Positions 1 through 9,258 of a stretch of DNA of 64,000 nucleotides are shown here, one piece after another. The notes beneath the pieces are model-generated. The model worked only from the letters and a program-made list of their open reading frames with translations, did not search any database and had not been told where the DNA came from. The DNA lies in the NCBI RefSeq assembly GCF_006658505.1, contig NZ_VFUZ01000028.1, forward strand, positions 1-64,000, written 5' to 3'. A program made the translations under genes and the position numbers. The stretch's first letter is position 1. Each line of letters opens with the position of its first letter. This stretch comes from Mesorhizobium sp. B2-4-15. GTDB taxonomy: Bacteria > Pseudomonadota > Alphaproteobacteria > Rhizobiales > Rhizobiaceae.

Positions 1-767
1 CCAGACGTCGAAGCCCGGGTCGCCATGCACCATCCAGTTCGACAGAGCGAGGCCGACGCCGCCACCCTGGCTGAAGCGGTGAGCAGGTACATGTGCTCCA
101 TCGCAAGCACCGGGAGTTCGACGCCGACCATGCGGCCGATCTCGCGCGCCCACAGGCCGCCGCAATTGACGACATGCTCGGCATGGACCGTGCCCTGTTC
201 GGTGACGACGTTCCAGGTGCCGTCCGGCTGCTGCGTCAGGTCGACAACGCGGTTGCGCAGCACGATCTCGGCGCCGAGTTTCTTGGCCGCCTTGGAGTAG
301 GCGATGGTGGTGCCCGAGGGATCGAGATGGCCTTCGACCGGATCCCACATGGCGCCGACGAAATTCGTCTCGTCCATCAGCGGGAACATCGCCTTGGCTT
401 CGGAGGGGGTGATCAGTTCGGTGTCCATGCCGAGATAGCGGCCCTTGGCGTGGGCGAGCCGCAGGAAATCCATGCGCTCGGGCGTATCGGCCATCATCAC
501 GCCGCCGGTCAGGTGCAGCGAGCAGGACTGGCCGGATATTTCCTCGATCTCCTTGTAGAGCTGGACCGTATAGGCCTGCAGCTTGGCGACGTTGGGATCG
601 CCGTTCAGCGTATGGAAGCCGCCCGCCGCGTGCCAGGACGAGCCGGAGGTCAGCTCCGAACGCTCGATCAGCATGATGTCGGTCCAGCCGGCCTTGGCCA
701 GATGATAGAGAACCGAGCAGCCGACGACGCCGCCGCCAATAACAACCGCTTTTACATGGGATTTCAT
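1..767 (-). CDS. FAD-dependent oxidoreductase, dimethylglycine/sarcosine dehydrogenase-like (3' part cut by window edge)
   Basis: The first 255 or so residues of a flavoprotein are visible; the C-terminal part lies beyond the window. The protein opens with a dinucleotide-binding motif (GGGVVG, residues 11-16). A WHAAGG motif follows with His46, the place where dimethylglycine and sarcosine dehydrogenases attach FAD covalently. By family knowledge these enzymes oxidatively demethylate N-methyl glycine derivatives, and the missing part would carry a GcvT-like folate-binding domain. The gene lies 96 bp downstream of an MttB-type methyltransferase on the same strand, which suggests a shared role in degrading betaines or methylated amines. 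The start is the ATG at 767. The substrate cannot be fixed from the visible part. Confidence 0.85.
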   Translation of the reverse strand, partial: MKSHVKAVVIGGGVVGCSVLYHLAKAGWTDIMLIERSELTSGSSWHAAGGFHTLNGDPNVAKLQAYTVQLYKEIEEISGQSCSLHLTGGVMMADTPERMDFLRLAHAKGRYLGMDTELITPSEAKAMFPLMDETNFVGAMWDPVEGHLDPSGTTIAYSKAAKKLGAEIVLRNRVVDLTQQPDGTWNVVTEQGTVHAEHVVNCGGLWAREIGRMVGVELPVLAMEHMYLLTASARVAASASLCRTGWCMATRASTS

Positions 768-863
768 GAAGATAGGTCCGTTTTCGTGTAAACTGAATCA
801 GATATTTTGCAGGCCCGCGAATCGCATTGCAGCGAAATCGAACAACCCAAGAAGGTGGTCCGT

Positions 864-2441
864 CTAGAAGTCCGTAGGCGCGCCGCCTTCGGCCGTGCGC
901 TTCGCGACAAAGGCGTTGAGCTCCTCGCGGATGGCTGGATCCATGTAGGGCTCGTCGTAAGAGGCCAGACGTTCCTTCCACACCTTGTTGGCTTTTTCCA
1001 TCGCTGTCGGCGATCCGGCTTCCGCCCAGGTCTCGAAATTGCGCCAGTCCGACAGGATCGGCGAATAGAAGGCGGTCTTATAGCGGTCCTGCGTGTGCTG
1101 GGTGCCAAAGAAGTGGCCGCCGGGGCCAACCGACTGGATGGCGTCGAAGCCGAGCGCTTCGTCGGAAAGGTCGAGTGGGGTCAGGAATTCGGCCACCATT
1201 TGCAGCAGGTCGATATCCAGAATGGTCTTCTCGTAGGAGCAACGCAGGCCGCCTTCCAGCCAGCCGGCCGCGTGCATCATCAGATTGCCGCCGCCTTGCA
1301 CCGCGCCCCACAGCGAGAACACGCTCTCATAGGCCGCCTGTGCATCGACCGTGTTGGCGGCGCAGGTGTTGGAGGTGCGGTAGGGGATCTTGTAGCGGCG
1401 GGCAAGCTGGCCACCGACGAGCTGCGCCTTCATGTATTCCGGCGTGCCGAAGGCCGGCGCGCCGGATTTCATGTCGACATTGGAGGTGAAGCCGCCATAG
1501 CCGACCGGTGCGCCCTTCTTGACCATCTGCGCAAAGGCGATGCCGGACAGCGCCTCCGCATTCTGCTGCACCAGCGCGCCGGCGATGGTGACCGGGGCCA
1601 TGGCGCCCGACAGGGTGAACGGCGTGACGATGACGACCTGGCCCATGCTCGACATCTGGATGATGCCTTCCATCATCGGCACGTCGAGCTTGAGCGGCGA
1701 ATTGGTGTTGATGATGGTGAAGACCGAAGGCTCCGCCATCAGCTGCTCCCGGCTGATGCCGCGCGCGATGCGGGTGATCTCGATGCCGTCGACATTGCGC
1801 TCCTTGCCCAGCGAATAGATGTGGAACACCTTGTCGGTGAGCGTGGCGAGGTCGCGGACGCATTCCAGATGGCGAACCGATGGATGGATATCGATCGGCT
1901 CGACCGGATAGCCACCGGTGCAGTTGAGGATGTTGTGCATCTGCGCCAGACGCAGGAAGTTGCGGTAGTCCGCCTGGTTGCCGGGCCGGCGGCCGCGATC
2001 GATGTCGGAGCAGTTGGGCGCCGACGCCATCATCGAGATGATCAGATTGTCGCCGCCGAAGCGCACATTGTGCGCGGGATTGCGGGCATGGATGGTGAAT
2101 TCGGACGGGCAGTGCGAAACAAGCTCGAGGATCATGTCGCTGTCGAAGCGAACCCGCTCGCTGCCTTCGCGCACGTCGGCGCCATGCGCCTTCATGATGC
2201 GGCGGGCTTCGTCGTGCAGCACGTCGACGCCGATTTCCCTGAGCACGCGCAAGGAGGCGAGATGGATCGATTCCAGCTCGTCCTCTGATACCAGCCTGGT
2301 CGGCTGCAACGGGTTTTTCAGCTGGCGGAAGGCCGGCTGCTCGAACGCGGCCGAGCCACCGGCGCGCTTTCCGGCGCGGCCGCCCCGACGGGCGCGATCG
2401 GTTGCCGGAGCCGGTTCGGCGGGTTGAAGGGCGGCGGTCAT
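864..2441 (-). CDS. Trimethylamine methyltransferase family protein (MttB superfamily, non-pyrrolysine type)
   Basis: This 525-residue protein resembles the MttB superfamily of TIM-barrel corrinoid-dependent methyltransferases. Founding members in methanogens read through an in-frame amber codon as pyrrolysine. Here the frame is open throughout with no internal TAG, so this is a non-pyrrolysine homologue of the group that includes glycine betaine and proline betaine methyltransferases. The first 40 or so residues are a low-complexity Ala/Pro/Arg-rich tail (RRGGRAGKRAGG) before the conserved domain. The start at 2441 has a GAGG about 8 bases upstream; the longer open frame upstream lacks coding character. 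The flavin-dependent demethylase-like gene downstream supports use of a quaternary amine. The substrate is inferred, not shown. Confidence 0.85.
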   Translation of the reverse strand: MTAALQPAEPAPATDRARRGGRAGKRAGGSAAFEQPAFRQLKNPLQPTRLVSEDELESIHLASLRVLREIGVDVLHDEARRIMKAHGADVREGSERVRFDSDMILELVSHCPSEFTIHARNPAHNVRFGGDNLIISMMASAPNCSDIDRGRRPGNQADYRNFLRLAQMHNILNCTGGYPVEPIDIHPSVRHLECVRDLATLTDKVFHIYSLGKERNVDGIEITRIARGISREQLMAEPSVFTIINTNSPLKLDVPMMEGIIQMSSMGQVVIVTPFTLSGAMAPVTIAGALVQQNAEALSGIAFAQMVKKGAPVGYGGFTSNVDMKSGAPAFGTPEYMKAQLVGGQLARRYKIPYRTSNTCAANTVDAQAAYESVFSLWGAVQGGGNLMMHAAGWLEGGLRCSYEKTILDIDLLQMVAEFLTPLDLSDEALGFDAIQSVGPGGHFFGTQHTQDRYKTAFYSPILSDWRNFETWAEAGSPTAMEKANKVWKERLASYDEPYMDPAIREELNAFVAKRTAEGGAPTDF

Positions 2442-2557
2442 GAGGAGCCTCGTAGGATGCGAAAGTGGGCGGCATAATGGACCGGCGGCTGTCCGGCCAT
2501 TGCGGAGGCGGCGACCACTAGAGCGAGGGAAGCGACATGCCGGAACGGCAGTTGCAT
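2438..2557 (-). CDS. Possible 39-residue small protein or leader peptide upstream of mttB
   Basis: A short open frame starts at ATG 2557, preceded by AAGGCGAGG at suitable spacing, and its TGA overlaps the mttB ATG in an ATGA arrangement. It encodes MQLPFRHVASLALVVAAS followed by a short polar tail, so it carries a hydrophobic stretch like a signal or membrane segment. The arrangement would allow translational coupling to the methyltransferase. Codon use is compatible with coding but the frame is too short to be convincing. No family is recognised. Confidence 0.3.
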   Translation of the reverse strand: MQLPFRHVASLALVVAASAMAGQPPVHYAAHFRILRGSS

Positions 2558-2638
2558 GGCGGGGACCTCGCCTTGTCACCGTGACGCGCCAGCAAGTGCT
2601 GAGCGCGGCCGGGCGAATGGATACCGACGGGGCGCGCG

Positions 2639-2669
2639 TTACAGTACCGTCTTTTACTTTTGATATACT
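2639..2669 (+). promoter_or_regulatory. Candidate sigma70-type promoter of the phospholipase D-like gene
   Basis: A TATACT hexamer at 2664-2669 follows an AT-rich stretch that stands out in this GC-rich region, with a TTACAG-like -35 at 2639-2644 (spacing 19, or 18 for the overlapping TACAGT). It lies about 30 bp before the start at 2701. This is a motif-based inference only. Confidence 0.4.
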
Positions 2670-2700
2670 TTCTGGCTGAACGTCCTTGGAGGGACAGCCA

Positions 2701-4608
2701 ATGCCTGATGTCGTCAAAGTGCGTGCCGCGACAAACAATGAAGTCGCATTCCTTTCCTGGGACATAGACGGGATGATCCCGGACTGCCTGGGTTTCGAGA
2801 TCGTGCGCCTCTATCCCGATACAGGCGAAGAGCGTTGCCTGGCGTCCTGGGTGCCCTTCAAGGGCCAGAGCAACAAGGACTGGATTCCCCAGGATACCGG
2901 CGTCTGGCCGGTGCAGAAGACGTTCTGGCGCGATCTCACCGTGCGGCGGCGCCGCGACAGCATCGACGTCAGACCGGACGGTGAATTGATTGCCTATCGG
3001 GTGCGCCCGGTAGGCGACATGAAGCCCGGTCTCGATCCAGTGCCGGTGCGACCCGAGCAGGTCGTCGACGGCAAGCCCGCTTACACCGGGCCGGCGCGGC
3101 CGCTGGGCTATCTCGGCCAGGGCGCAGTCAGCCCACCGATCTTCCTTGGGCAGATGTTCGGAAAGGCGCGTGTGGCCTTCACCAATGGCGTGCTGTCGAC
3201 GCAATGGATGTCGCATGCGCTGGCGGAAGCCGGCATCAAGGTCGGGCAGCGCGACAAGATCAGGGCGGTGCTGCAGGATCCGACCAGCAAGATACGCGCC
3301 TATCTGCATGGCGATGTGCCCGACGTGCTGACCAGTCTGCTGAAACGGGCCAAGACGGACGGCGGCACCGTCCGGCTTGCGCTTTACGAGCTTGGCGACG
3401 ACGAGCTGTGCGACGCCATCATCGCCGCGAAGGATGTCGTGGAGGTCATTCTCTCCAATTCGGGCAAGGACGATCAGACCAAAGCCTGGGACGCCGGCAA
3501 CGCGCCCTACAGGAAGCGCCTGCACGACGCGGGCGTCGTGGTGACGGATCGCCTCTTCAACAACAACCATATCGGCCACAACAAGTTTGCCGTCTACCGC
3601 GACGCCCAGGGGAAGCAGCAAGCGGTGATGACCGGCAGCACCAACTGGACGTCGACGGGCATTTGCGGGCAGTCCAACAACGCCTTCATCCGCGACGATC
3701 CTGCAATGGCCGAAATCTTCGACGCCTACTGGGATCGCATGAAGGCCGACGTCTTTCCGCCGCCGGCCTCGGAAAGCGCTGCCGGCCGCGTGGCGCATAC
3801 GCAAGGCGTGCCGTTTCGCAAGGAAAACCACGTGCCAAACCCGCTGAACGGCGCCACGGCGGCGCTGGACGGCATGACGATCTGGTTTTCACCGAACGAT
3901 CCCGACCGCAACAAGAAGGACATCTCGGTGCGGCCGGTGGATCTCGAGGATGTCTTCGCCCGCATCAGGGCGGCGAAGCGGGCGGTGCTGTTTCTTGTGT
4001 TCAATCCCTCGCTGCTCGGCGAAAACTCGATCGTCGACCAGGCCGTCGCGGCGGCGAAGGCCGATCCGAAGCTGATCGTGCAGGGCGCGATAAGCGACGA
4101 AACCGCCATGCCCAACTATGTCGCGCCGACCAAGGATCCGGTCACCCATAAGTCGAACAAGGACGGCAAGGCGCCCTTCGTCTATCCAGAAAAAGTCTGG
4201 GAGGCGCCGAACGTCTCCATCGTGCGGGCGGCGAACCTGACCGGCGCCACCATCGCCCGCGACTTCCAGGCTGAGGTGCTGACCGTCGGCCATGCGATCG
4301 TGCACGACAAGATCGTCATCATCGATCCGATGGAGGAGAACGCCACGGTCATCACGGGCAGCCACAATCTCGGTTACAAGGCCTCTTACGAAAATGACGA
4401 GAACCTTGTGATCGTCGAAGGCGACAAGACCTTCGCGGCCGCCTACGCGGTGCACATGCTCGACGTGTTCGACCATTACAAGTTCCGCGCCTGGCGCAGG
4501 ACGATCGGCAAGGGGCCCTCCGACAATGACGGGCTTTCCACCGACGACCAGTGGCTGAAGCCTTACGCCGACGGCAAGAAGGGCGCGATTGCCCGCTATT
4601 TTCCGTAG
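2701..4608 (+). CDS. Phospholipase D-like domain protein
   Basis: This 635-residue protein has two phospholipase D half-domains. The second HKD motif is canonical: His535, Lys537 and Asp542 (HDKIVIID), followed by a TGSHN motif. The first is a variant: His293 and Lys295 (HNKFAVYRD) are present but the Asp sits one residue further on (301). It is followed by TGSTNWTSTG. PLD-family enzymes cleave or transfer phosphodiester bonds through a covalent phosphohistidine. The N-terminal 90 residues (AFLSWDIDG and onward) look like a beta-sandwich accessory domain. No signal peptide is visible, so the protein is probably cytoplasmic. The ATG at 2701 is chosen because GGAGGG lies 7 bases upstream. The substrate (lipid, nucleic acid or other) is unknown. 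Confidence 0.85.
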   Translation: MPDVVKVRAATNNEVAFLSWDIDGMIPDCLGFEIVRLYPDTGEERCLASWVPFKGQSNKDWIPQDTGVWPVQKTFWRDLTVRRRRDSIDVRPDGELIAYRVRPVGDMKPGLDPVPVRPEQVVDGKPAYTGPARPLGYLGQGAVSPPIFLGQMFGKARVAFTNGVLSTQWMSHALAEAGIKVGQRDKIRAVLQDPTSKIRAYLHGDVPDVLTSLLKRAKTDGGTVRLALYELGDDELCDAIIAAKDVVEVILSNSGKDDQTKAWDAGNAPYRKRLHDAGVVVTDRLFNNNHIGHNKFAVYRDAQGKQQAVMTGSTNWTSTGICGQSNNAFIRDDPAMAEIFDAYWDRMKADVFPPPASESAAGRVAHTQGVPFRKENHVPNPLNGATAALDGMTIWFSPNDPDRNKKDISVRPVDLEDVFARIRAAKRAVLFLVFNPSLLGENSIVDQAVAAAKADPKLIVQGAISDETAMPNYVAPTKDPVTHKSNKDGKAPFVYPEKVWEAPNVSIVRAANLTGATIARDFQAEVLTVGHAIVHDKIVIIDPMEENATVITGSHNLGYKASYENDENLVIVEGDKTFAAAYAVHMLDVFDHYKFRAWRRTIGKGPSDNDGLSTDDQWLKPYADGKKGAIARYFP

Positions 4609-4773
4609 CGCTGGGTACTTGCCATTCATTCCGTTCTGCCATCGCGGCCGAGCGGGCGGATCCATTGGCGTAAGCGGATTTGGCTTGCCGGCCCTTTCTT
4701 TCCTCCGATCGAACCAATAGCTAATGACCTTGCCGGCCGGGAGGTCAGCCGGCACTTCACATGGATTGACGGA

Positions 4774-5955
4774 ATGGTCGCAACCGGCTCGAGCGAAGGC
4801 GAAGCGGGAACGCAGTGGGCAGCGCTGGCCGGCGTCACCGCGGCACTTGCCATGTTCGGCGCCGCGCAGGGGTTGAGCTCGCCGCTGTTCACGCTCCTGA
4901 TGCAGAAGCAAGGCATGTCGCCGGGATTGATCGGCCTGTCGGCGGCGATGATGCCGCTCGGTCTGATCCTGTCGGCGTCGTTCGTGCCGGCGGCCGTACG
5001 GCTGGTTGGTGCGCGCACGCTGGCGGTCAGTTGCTCGCTGATCGGAGCGCTCTGCTTCCTGGGCATCGGTTATCTGCAGAACTGGGTGGCCTGGTACGTC
5101 ATCCGCTTTCTGATCGGCGTGGTCATCAATCCGCTCTACATTCTCGGTGAGGTGTGGGCGCTGTCGCTGGCGCCGCCCTCGCGGCGCGGTCGCGTGATGG
5201 GCGTGTTCAACACGCTGATGGGCGCCGGCTACGCGGCAGGTCCCTTCACCCTGACCATGGTTGGGACGGAAGGCTGGGCTCCCTTCAGCGTCGGCATTGG
5301 CGGCTTCGTGCTTTGCGCTGTCATCCTGCGCCTTGTCTCTTCAAGGCTCACCGGTTTCGAGGACGACGGGCAACCGGCCGGCAGCTTTGTCGGTTTTGCC
5401 CGGCTGGCGCCGGCGCTGCTGCTGGCGGTGCTGGTGTCGGCCGCCGTCCAGCAAAGCACTTATGCGCTGGTTCCGGTCTTCGGCGCCGGCTATGGCCTGC
5501 CGGAAGCCGTGCTCGCAGCGCTGGTGATGGCGCTGTCCCTGGGCAACATCCTGCTGCAGATCCCGCTTGGCCTGCTCGCCGAACGCTTCGGCGGCCGCCC
5601 CATGATCCTGGCCTGTGCCGTGGCGACCGCAATTTGCGCGGCCCTGCTGCCGCTGCTGATCATGACGCCGCTGATCTGGATGGTGCTGCTGGTGATGGGC
5701 GCGGTCGGCTACGGCGTCTACACGATGGCGCTGGTCGAGCTCGGCAGCCGCTTCAAGGGCACGCTGCTCGTCACCGGCAATGCGGCTTTCGCCTTGCTGT
5801 GGGGCGTTGGCGGCATTGTCGGCCCGCCCGGCGCCGGCCTGCTGATGCAGGGCATCGGCCCGGTGGGCCTGCCCGTGGTGATCGCGGGCCTTGACGCCTT
5901 GCTGGTGATCTTCGCGCTCTATCGCTCGTCCGCGCGCCAGAGCGGCAAGGCTTGA
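4774..5955 (+). CDS. MFS transporter (first of two tandem paralogues)
   Basis: A 393-residue, very hydrophobic protein of about 12 membrane segments with the pattern of a major facilitator. The loop SLAPPSRRGRVMG near residue 130 corresponds to the arginine-rich cytoplasmic loop typical of the superfamily. It is closely similar to the next gene over its whole length; shared stretches include QWAA, IGLSAAM, RFLIGVV, NPLY and VGTEGW. The two genes overlap by one base (TGATG) and should be co-transcribed and translationally coupled. The substrate is unknown. The ATG at 4774 has only a weak ribosome-binding site. Confidence 0.85.
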   Translation: MVATGSSEGEAGTQWAALAGVTAALAMFGAAQGLSSPLFTLLMQKQGMSPGLIGLSAAMMPLGLILSASFVPAAVRLVGARTLAVSCSLIGALCFLGIGYLQNWVAWYVIRFLIGVVINPLYILGEVWALSLAPPSRRGRVMGVFNTLMGAGYAAGPFTLTMVGTEGWAPFSVGIGGFVLCAVILRLVSSRLTGFEDDGQPAGSFVGFARLAPALLLAVLVSAAVQQSTYALVPVFGAGYGLPEAVLAALVMALSLGNILLQIPLGLLAERFGGRPMILACAVATAICAALLPLLIMTPLIWMVLLVMGAVGYGVYTMALVELGSRFKGTLLVTGNAAFALLWGVGGIVGPPGAGLLMQGIGPVGLPVVIAGLDALLVIFALYRSSARQSGKA

Positions 5956-7115
5956 TGGTGGCGGGTTCGGACAAGGGCGAGGAAGCCCTGCAGTGGGCCG
6001 CCATCACCGGCGTGATCGCGACCGTCTCCGTGTTCGCCCTCGCGCAAGGGCTGTCCTACCCGCTGCTGAGCTTCATCCTGCAGCGGCAGGGTGTCTCGCC
6101 GGCGATGATCGGCCTGTCGGCTGCCATGACGCCGATTGGCTTCATCCTGTCATCGCCTTTGATACCAGGGCTGGCGCGGCGGTTCGGGGCGGGGCGCACG
6201 GCGCTCACTTGTGCTGCACTTTCGGCTGTCATGCTGGCGCTGATCGGCTGGACGCAGAATGTCTATCTCTGGTTTCTGCTGCGCTTCCTGATTGGCGTGG
6301 TGACCAACCCGCTCTATGTGCTGAGCGAAATCTGGGTGATCGCATTGGCGCCGCCGGCGCGGCGCGGCCGCATCATGGGCGTCTATTCGACGATCATTTC
6401 GGCCGGCTTCGCCGCTGGCCCGCTCTGCCTGCTTGCCGTCGGCACGGAAGGCTGGCCGCCATTCCTCGTCGGCATTTGCGCCTTCATGCTGTGCGGCATC
6501 TGCCTGGCTTCGGTGCTGCCGCGCCTGCCGAAGGTGGACGAAGCCGGTCACCAGGTTTCGGTCCTCGGCTTCGTGCCGCTGGCCTGGCTGCTCTTGTTTG
6601 CGGTGATCGTCGCGGCAGGCTTCGAGCAGGCGTCCCTGGCGCTGCTGCCGGTCTATGGCACGCATTATGGCATCGCCGAAACCCGCATGTCGGCGCTGCT
6701 GTCGGTGATGATTGCCGGCAACATCGCCATGCAGGTGCCACTTGGCCTGCTGGCGGAGAGGCTGACCGCACGGCTCGTGCGGCTCTTCTGCACCGTTGTC
6801 ACGACGCTCGGATGCATGCTGTTGCCGCTTCTCATCGAGACGCCGCTGATATGGCCGACGATCTTCATCTGGGGCGCTGTTTCCTATGGCATCTACACCA
6901 TGTCGATCATCGAACTCGGCGAGCGCTTTAGCGGCTCGACACTGGTGGCCGGCAATGCCGCATTCTCGCTGATGTGGGGCGTTGGCGGCATTTCCGTGCC
7001 GCCGGTGGCGGGAAGCGCCATGGATGTGCTCGGCGTCACAGGCCTGCCGATCACGCTTGGCTTGCTTTGCCTTGCACTGGCGCTCGCCACTGTCATCGGT
7101 CGTGGGAAGGCCTGA
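5955..7115 (+). CDS. MFS transporter (second of two tandem paralogues)
   Basis: A 386-residue inner-membrane transporter of about 12 segments, evidently a duplicate of the preceding gene. The aligned order of motifs is the same (IGLSAAM, RFLIGVV, NPLYVLSE, LAPPARRGRIMG) with roughly half of residues identical by eye. The ATG at 5955 shares its A with the TGA of the upstream gene. An in-frame TTG immediately before it is a less likely start. Conserved tandem MFS duplicates can act as homologues with divergent substrates or as heteromers; the sequence does not decide. No regulator is adjacent. Confidence 0.85.
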   Translation: MVAGSDKGEEALQWAAITGVIATVSVFALAQGLSYPLLSFILQRQGVSPAMIGLSAAMTPIGFILSSPLIPGLARRFGAGRTALTCAALSAVMLALIGWTQNVYLWFLLRFLIGVVTNPLYVLSEIWVIALAPPARRGRIMGVYSTIISAGFAAGPLCLLAVGTEGWPPFLVGICAFMLCGICLASVLPRLPKVDEAGHQVSVLGFVPLAWLLLFAVIVAAGFEQASLALLPVYGTHYGIAETRMSALLSVMIAGNIAMQVPLGLLAERLTARLVRLFCTVVTTLGCMLLPLLIETPLIWPTIFIWGAVSYGIYTMSIIELGERFSGSTLVAGNAAFSLMWGVGGISVPPVAGSAMDVLGVTGLPITLGLLCLALALATVIGRGKA

Positions 7116-7194
7116 ATCCTCTTCCGATATGCGGCAGCTATTGAATATCGGACATGGCATGTCGATGTTGCATGCCGAAGCAATCGGAGATTCC

Positions 7195-9258
7195 ATGACC
7201 AAGCCCATCGCCAAGCCAGAATTCGCTCATGAAGACCCCTTCCTCTGGCTGGAGGACAGGACGAGCAAGCAGTCGCTTGACTGGGTGCACCGCCAGAACG
7301 AGATCACCGTTGGCGAACTGCAGGGCGATCCATCCTATCAGGCGTCGTTCCAGACGGCGCTCGACCTGATGACGGCCGAGGACAACATCGCTGTCGGTGC
7401 GGCCATCGCCGGCCATGTCTATAATTTCTGGCAGGACAAGACCAATGCGCTCGGCCTGTGGCGCCGCACGACGGTCGCCTCCTACAAGACCGACAAGCCT
7501 GAGTGGGAGACAATCATCGACTTCGACCAGCTCGCGGCGAAGGAAGGGATAAAATGGGTGTTCAGCGGCGCCAGCCGGCTCTATCCGGACTTCAGCCGCT
7601 GCCTGCTCTCGATGTCGCCGGATGGCGGCGACGCCAGCGAGATGCGCGAATTCGACATCGACACCAAATCGTTTATCGAAGGTGGGTTTCACGCACCGGC
7701 CTCCAAGTCGGGTTTCGGCTGGCTAGACAAGGACACGGTCATCGTCTCGGCGGCCTTCGAGGACGCGGACAAGACCGAATCCGGTTATCCGCGCGTGGTC
7801 AAACTCTGGAAGCGCGGCACGAAACTCGAAGACGCGACGCCGATCTTCGAGGGAAAGACCGAGGATCTCGCGGTTGGCGCCGGCGTCGAGTTCGACGGCG
7901 ACAAGCGTCATCTTTTTTTGGCGCGGACGCTCAATTTCTTCGCATCGCACAGTTTCCTGCATCTCCCATCAGGTGAAAACAGGCGCATCCCGCTGCCGGA
8001 CGACGTCACTGACACGGCACTTTTCAAGGATCAGCTGGTGTTCGGGGTGCGCACGCCCTGGACGGCGCCGGACGGCACGGCGTGCCAGCCCGACGGGCTC
8101 TATTCGCTCGACTTCGCGCGCTGGATCGAAACCGGCGGTTTTGGCGCCATCGAAACCTTGTTGGCGCCGACACATCGCGTGTCGATTGCCGGGCTCGCCA
8201 GAACGCAGGACCGGCTGTTCATCAGCCTGATGGACAATGTGCGGGGTAAGGTGCTCGTCTGCCAGCGCAACGACAGCGCTTGGTCGCTGAAGCCCGTCCC
8301 ACTGCCCGAAAACGGCACCGTCGGCATCAGCCATGCCGAGCATTTCGGCTCCAGCGTGTCCTTCTCCTTCACCGATTTCCTGACGCCGAGTTCGATCATC
8401 TGGTCCGATGACGATGGCAAGACGCTTGCGACGGTGAAGTCGCAGCCGGCGCGTTTCGATGCCTCGCCGCTGATCTCGGAGCAGTTCGAGGCGCGCTCGA
8501 AGGATGGTACGATGATCCCATACTTCGTCGTCAGGCGTCGCGATCAGAAGGGGCCGGTGCCGACGCTGCTCTATGGCTATGGCGGCTTCGAAGTGCCGCT
8601 GCTGCCCGGCTATGCCGGTGTGCGTGGCAGGCTGTGGCTGGAGAAGGGCAATGCCTATGTGCAGGCCTGCATTCGTGGCGGCGGCGAGTTCGGGCCGGCC
8701 TGGCATCAGGCGGCGCTGAAAGGCAAGCGCCAGAACGGCTTCGATGACTTTGCCGCGGTGGCTGAGGATGTCGTCAGGCGCGGCATCGCCACGGCTGCCT
8801 CGCTCGGCATCCAGGGCGGCTCGAATGGCGGCCTGCTGACCGGCGTTTCCCTGACGCAGCACCCCGAGCTTTTCGGCGCGGTCATCGTCGAGGTGCCGCT
8901 ACTCGACATGCTGCGCTACACCGAATTGCCGCCGGGTGCTTCGTGGATGGCCGAATATGGCGATCCGTCGAAGCCGGAAGACGCGAAATGGCTTTCCGCC
9001 TATTCGCCCTACCAGCATGTCACGGCGGATGCCGCTTATCCGCCGGTGCTCTTGACCACCTCGACCGCCGATGATCGCGTCCATCCCGGCCATGCGCGCA
9101 AAATGGCGGCGCGGATGCAAGAAGCCGGTCATGCAAAGGCGCTGTTCTTCGAGGAGACCGAAGGCGGCCATGGCGGGCGCGGTGACCGCCGGCCCCAGGC
9201 GGCGCAGGCGGCGATGAAATACGTGTTCCTGCAGAGGGCGCTGAGCGCCAAGGCGTAG
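7195..9258 (+). CDS. S9 family prolyl oligopeptidase
   Basis: A 687-residue serine peptidase of the prolyl oligopeptidase family. The N-terminal beta-propeller region (about residues 60-410) is followed by an alpha/beta-hydrolase domain. The nucleophile is Ser543 in GGSNGG, the acid is within the Asp626-Asp627 pair of TADDRVHPGHA, and the base is His659 in EGGHGG. Family members cleave short peptides after proline or basic residues. No signal peptide is seen, so it is probably cytoplasmic. The ATG at 7195 is preceded by GGAGA at good spacing; earlier in-frame starts add residues without family similarity. Confidence 0.92.
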   Translation: MTKPIAKPEFAHEDPFLWLEDRTSKQSLDWVHRQNEITVGELQGDPSYQASFQTALDLMTAEDNIAVGAAIAGHVYNFWQDKTNALGLWRRTTVASYKTDKPEWETIIDFDQLAAKEGIKWVFSGASRLYPDFSRCLLSMSPDGGDASEMREFDIDTKSFIEGGFHAPASKSGFGWLDKDTVIVSAAFEDADKTESGYPRVVKLWKRGTKLEDATPIFEGKTEDLAVGAGVEFDGDKRHLFLARTLNFFASHSFLHLPSGENRRIPLPDDVTDTALFKDQLVFGVRTPWTAPDGTACQPDGLYSLDFARWIETGGFGAIETLLAPTHRVSIAGLARTQDRLFISLMDNVRGKVLVCQRNDSAWSLKPVPLPENGTVGISHAEHFGSSVSFSFTDFLTPSSIIWSDDDGKTLATVKSQPARFDASPLISEQFEARSKDGTMIPYFVVRRRDQKGPVPTLLYGYGGFEVPLLPGYAGVRGRLWLEKGNAYVQACIRGGGEFGPAWHQAALKGKRQNGFDDFAAVAEDVVRRGIATAASLGIQGGSNGGLLTGVSLTQHPELFGAVIVEVPLLDMLRYTELPPGASWMAEYGDPSKPEDAKWLSAYSPYQHVTADAAYPPVLLTTSTADDRVHPGHARKMAARMQEAGHAKALFFEETEGGHGGRGDRRPQAAQAAMKYVFLQRALSAKA

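Noticed and set aside
864-2441. Pyrrolysine-encoding MttB
   Set aside because: The frame is continuous without an internal amber codon and no pyl genes are seen, so the protein is a non-pyrrolysine homologue.
2518-3831. Long open frame on the minus strand opposite the phospholipase D-like gene
   Set aside because: It is antisense to a gene with clear domains and motifs. Its translation is rich in Arg, His and Gly with no family pattern, typical of a shadow frame in GC-rich DNA.
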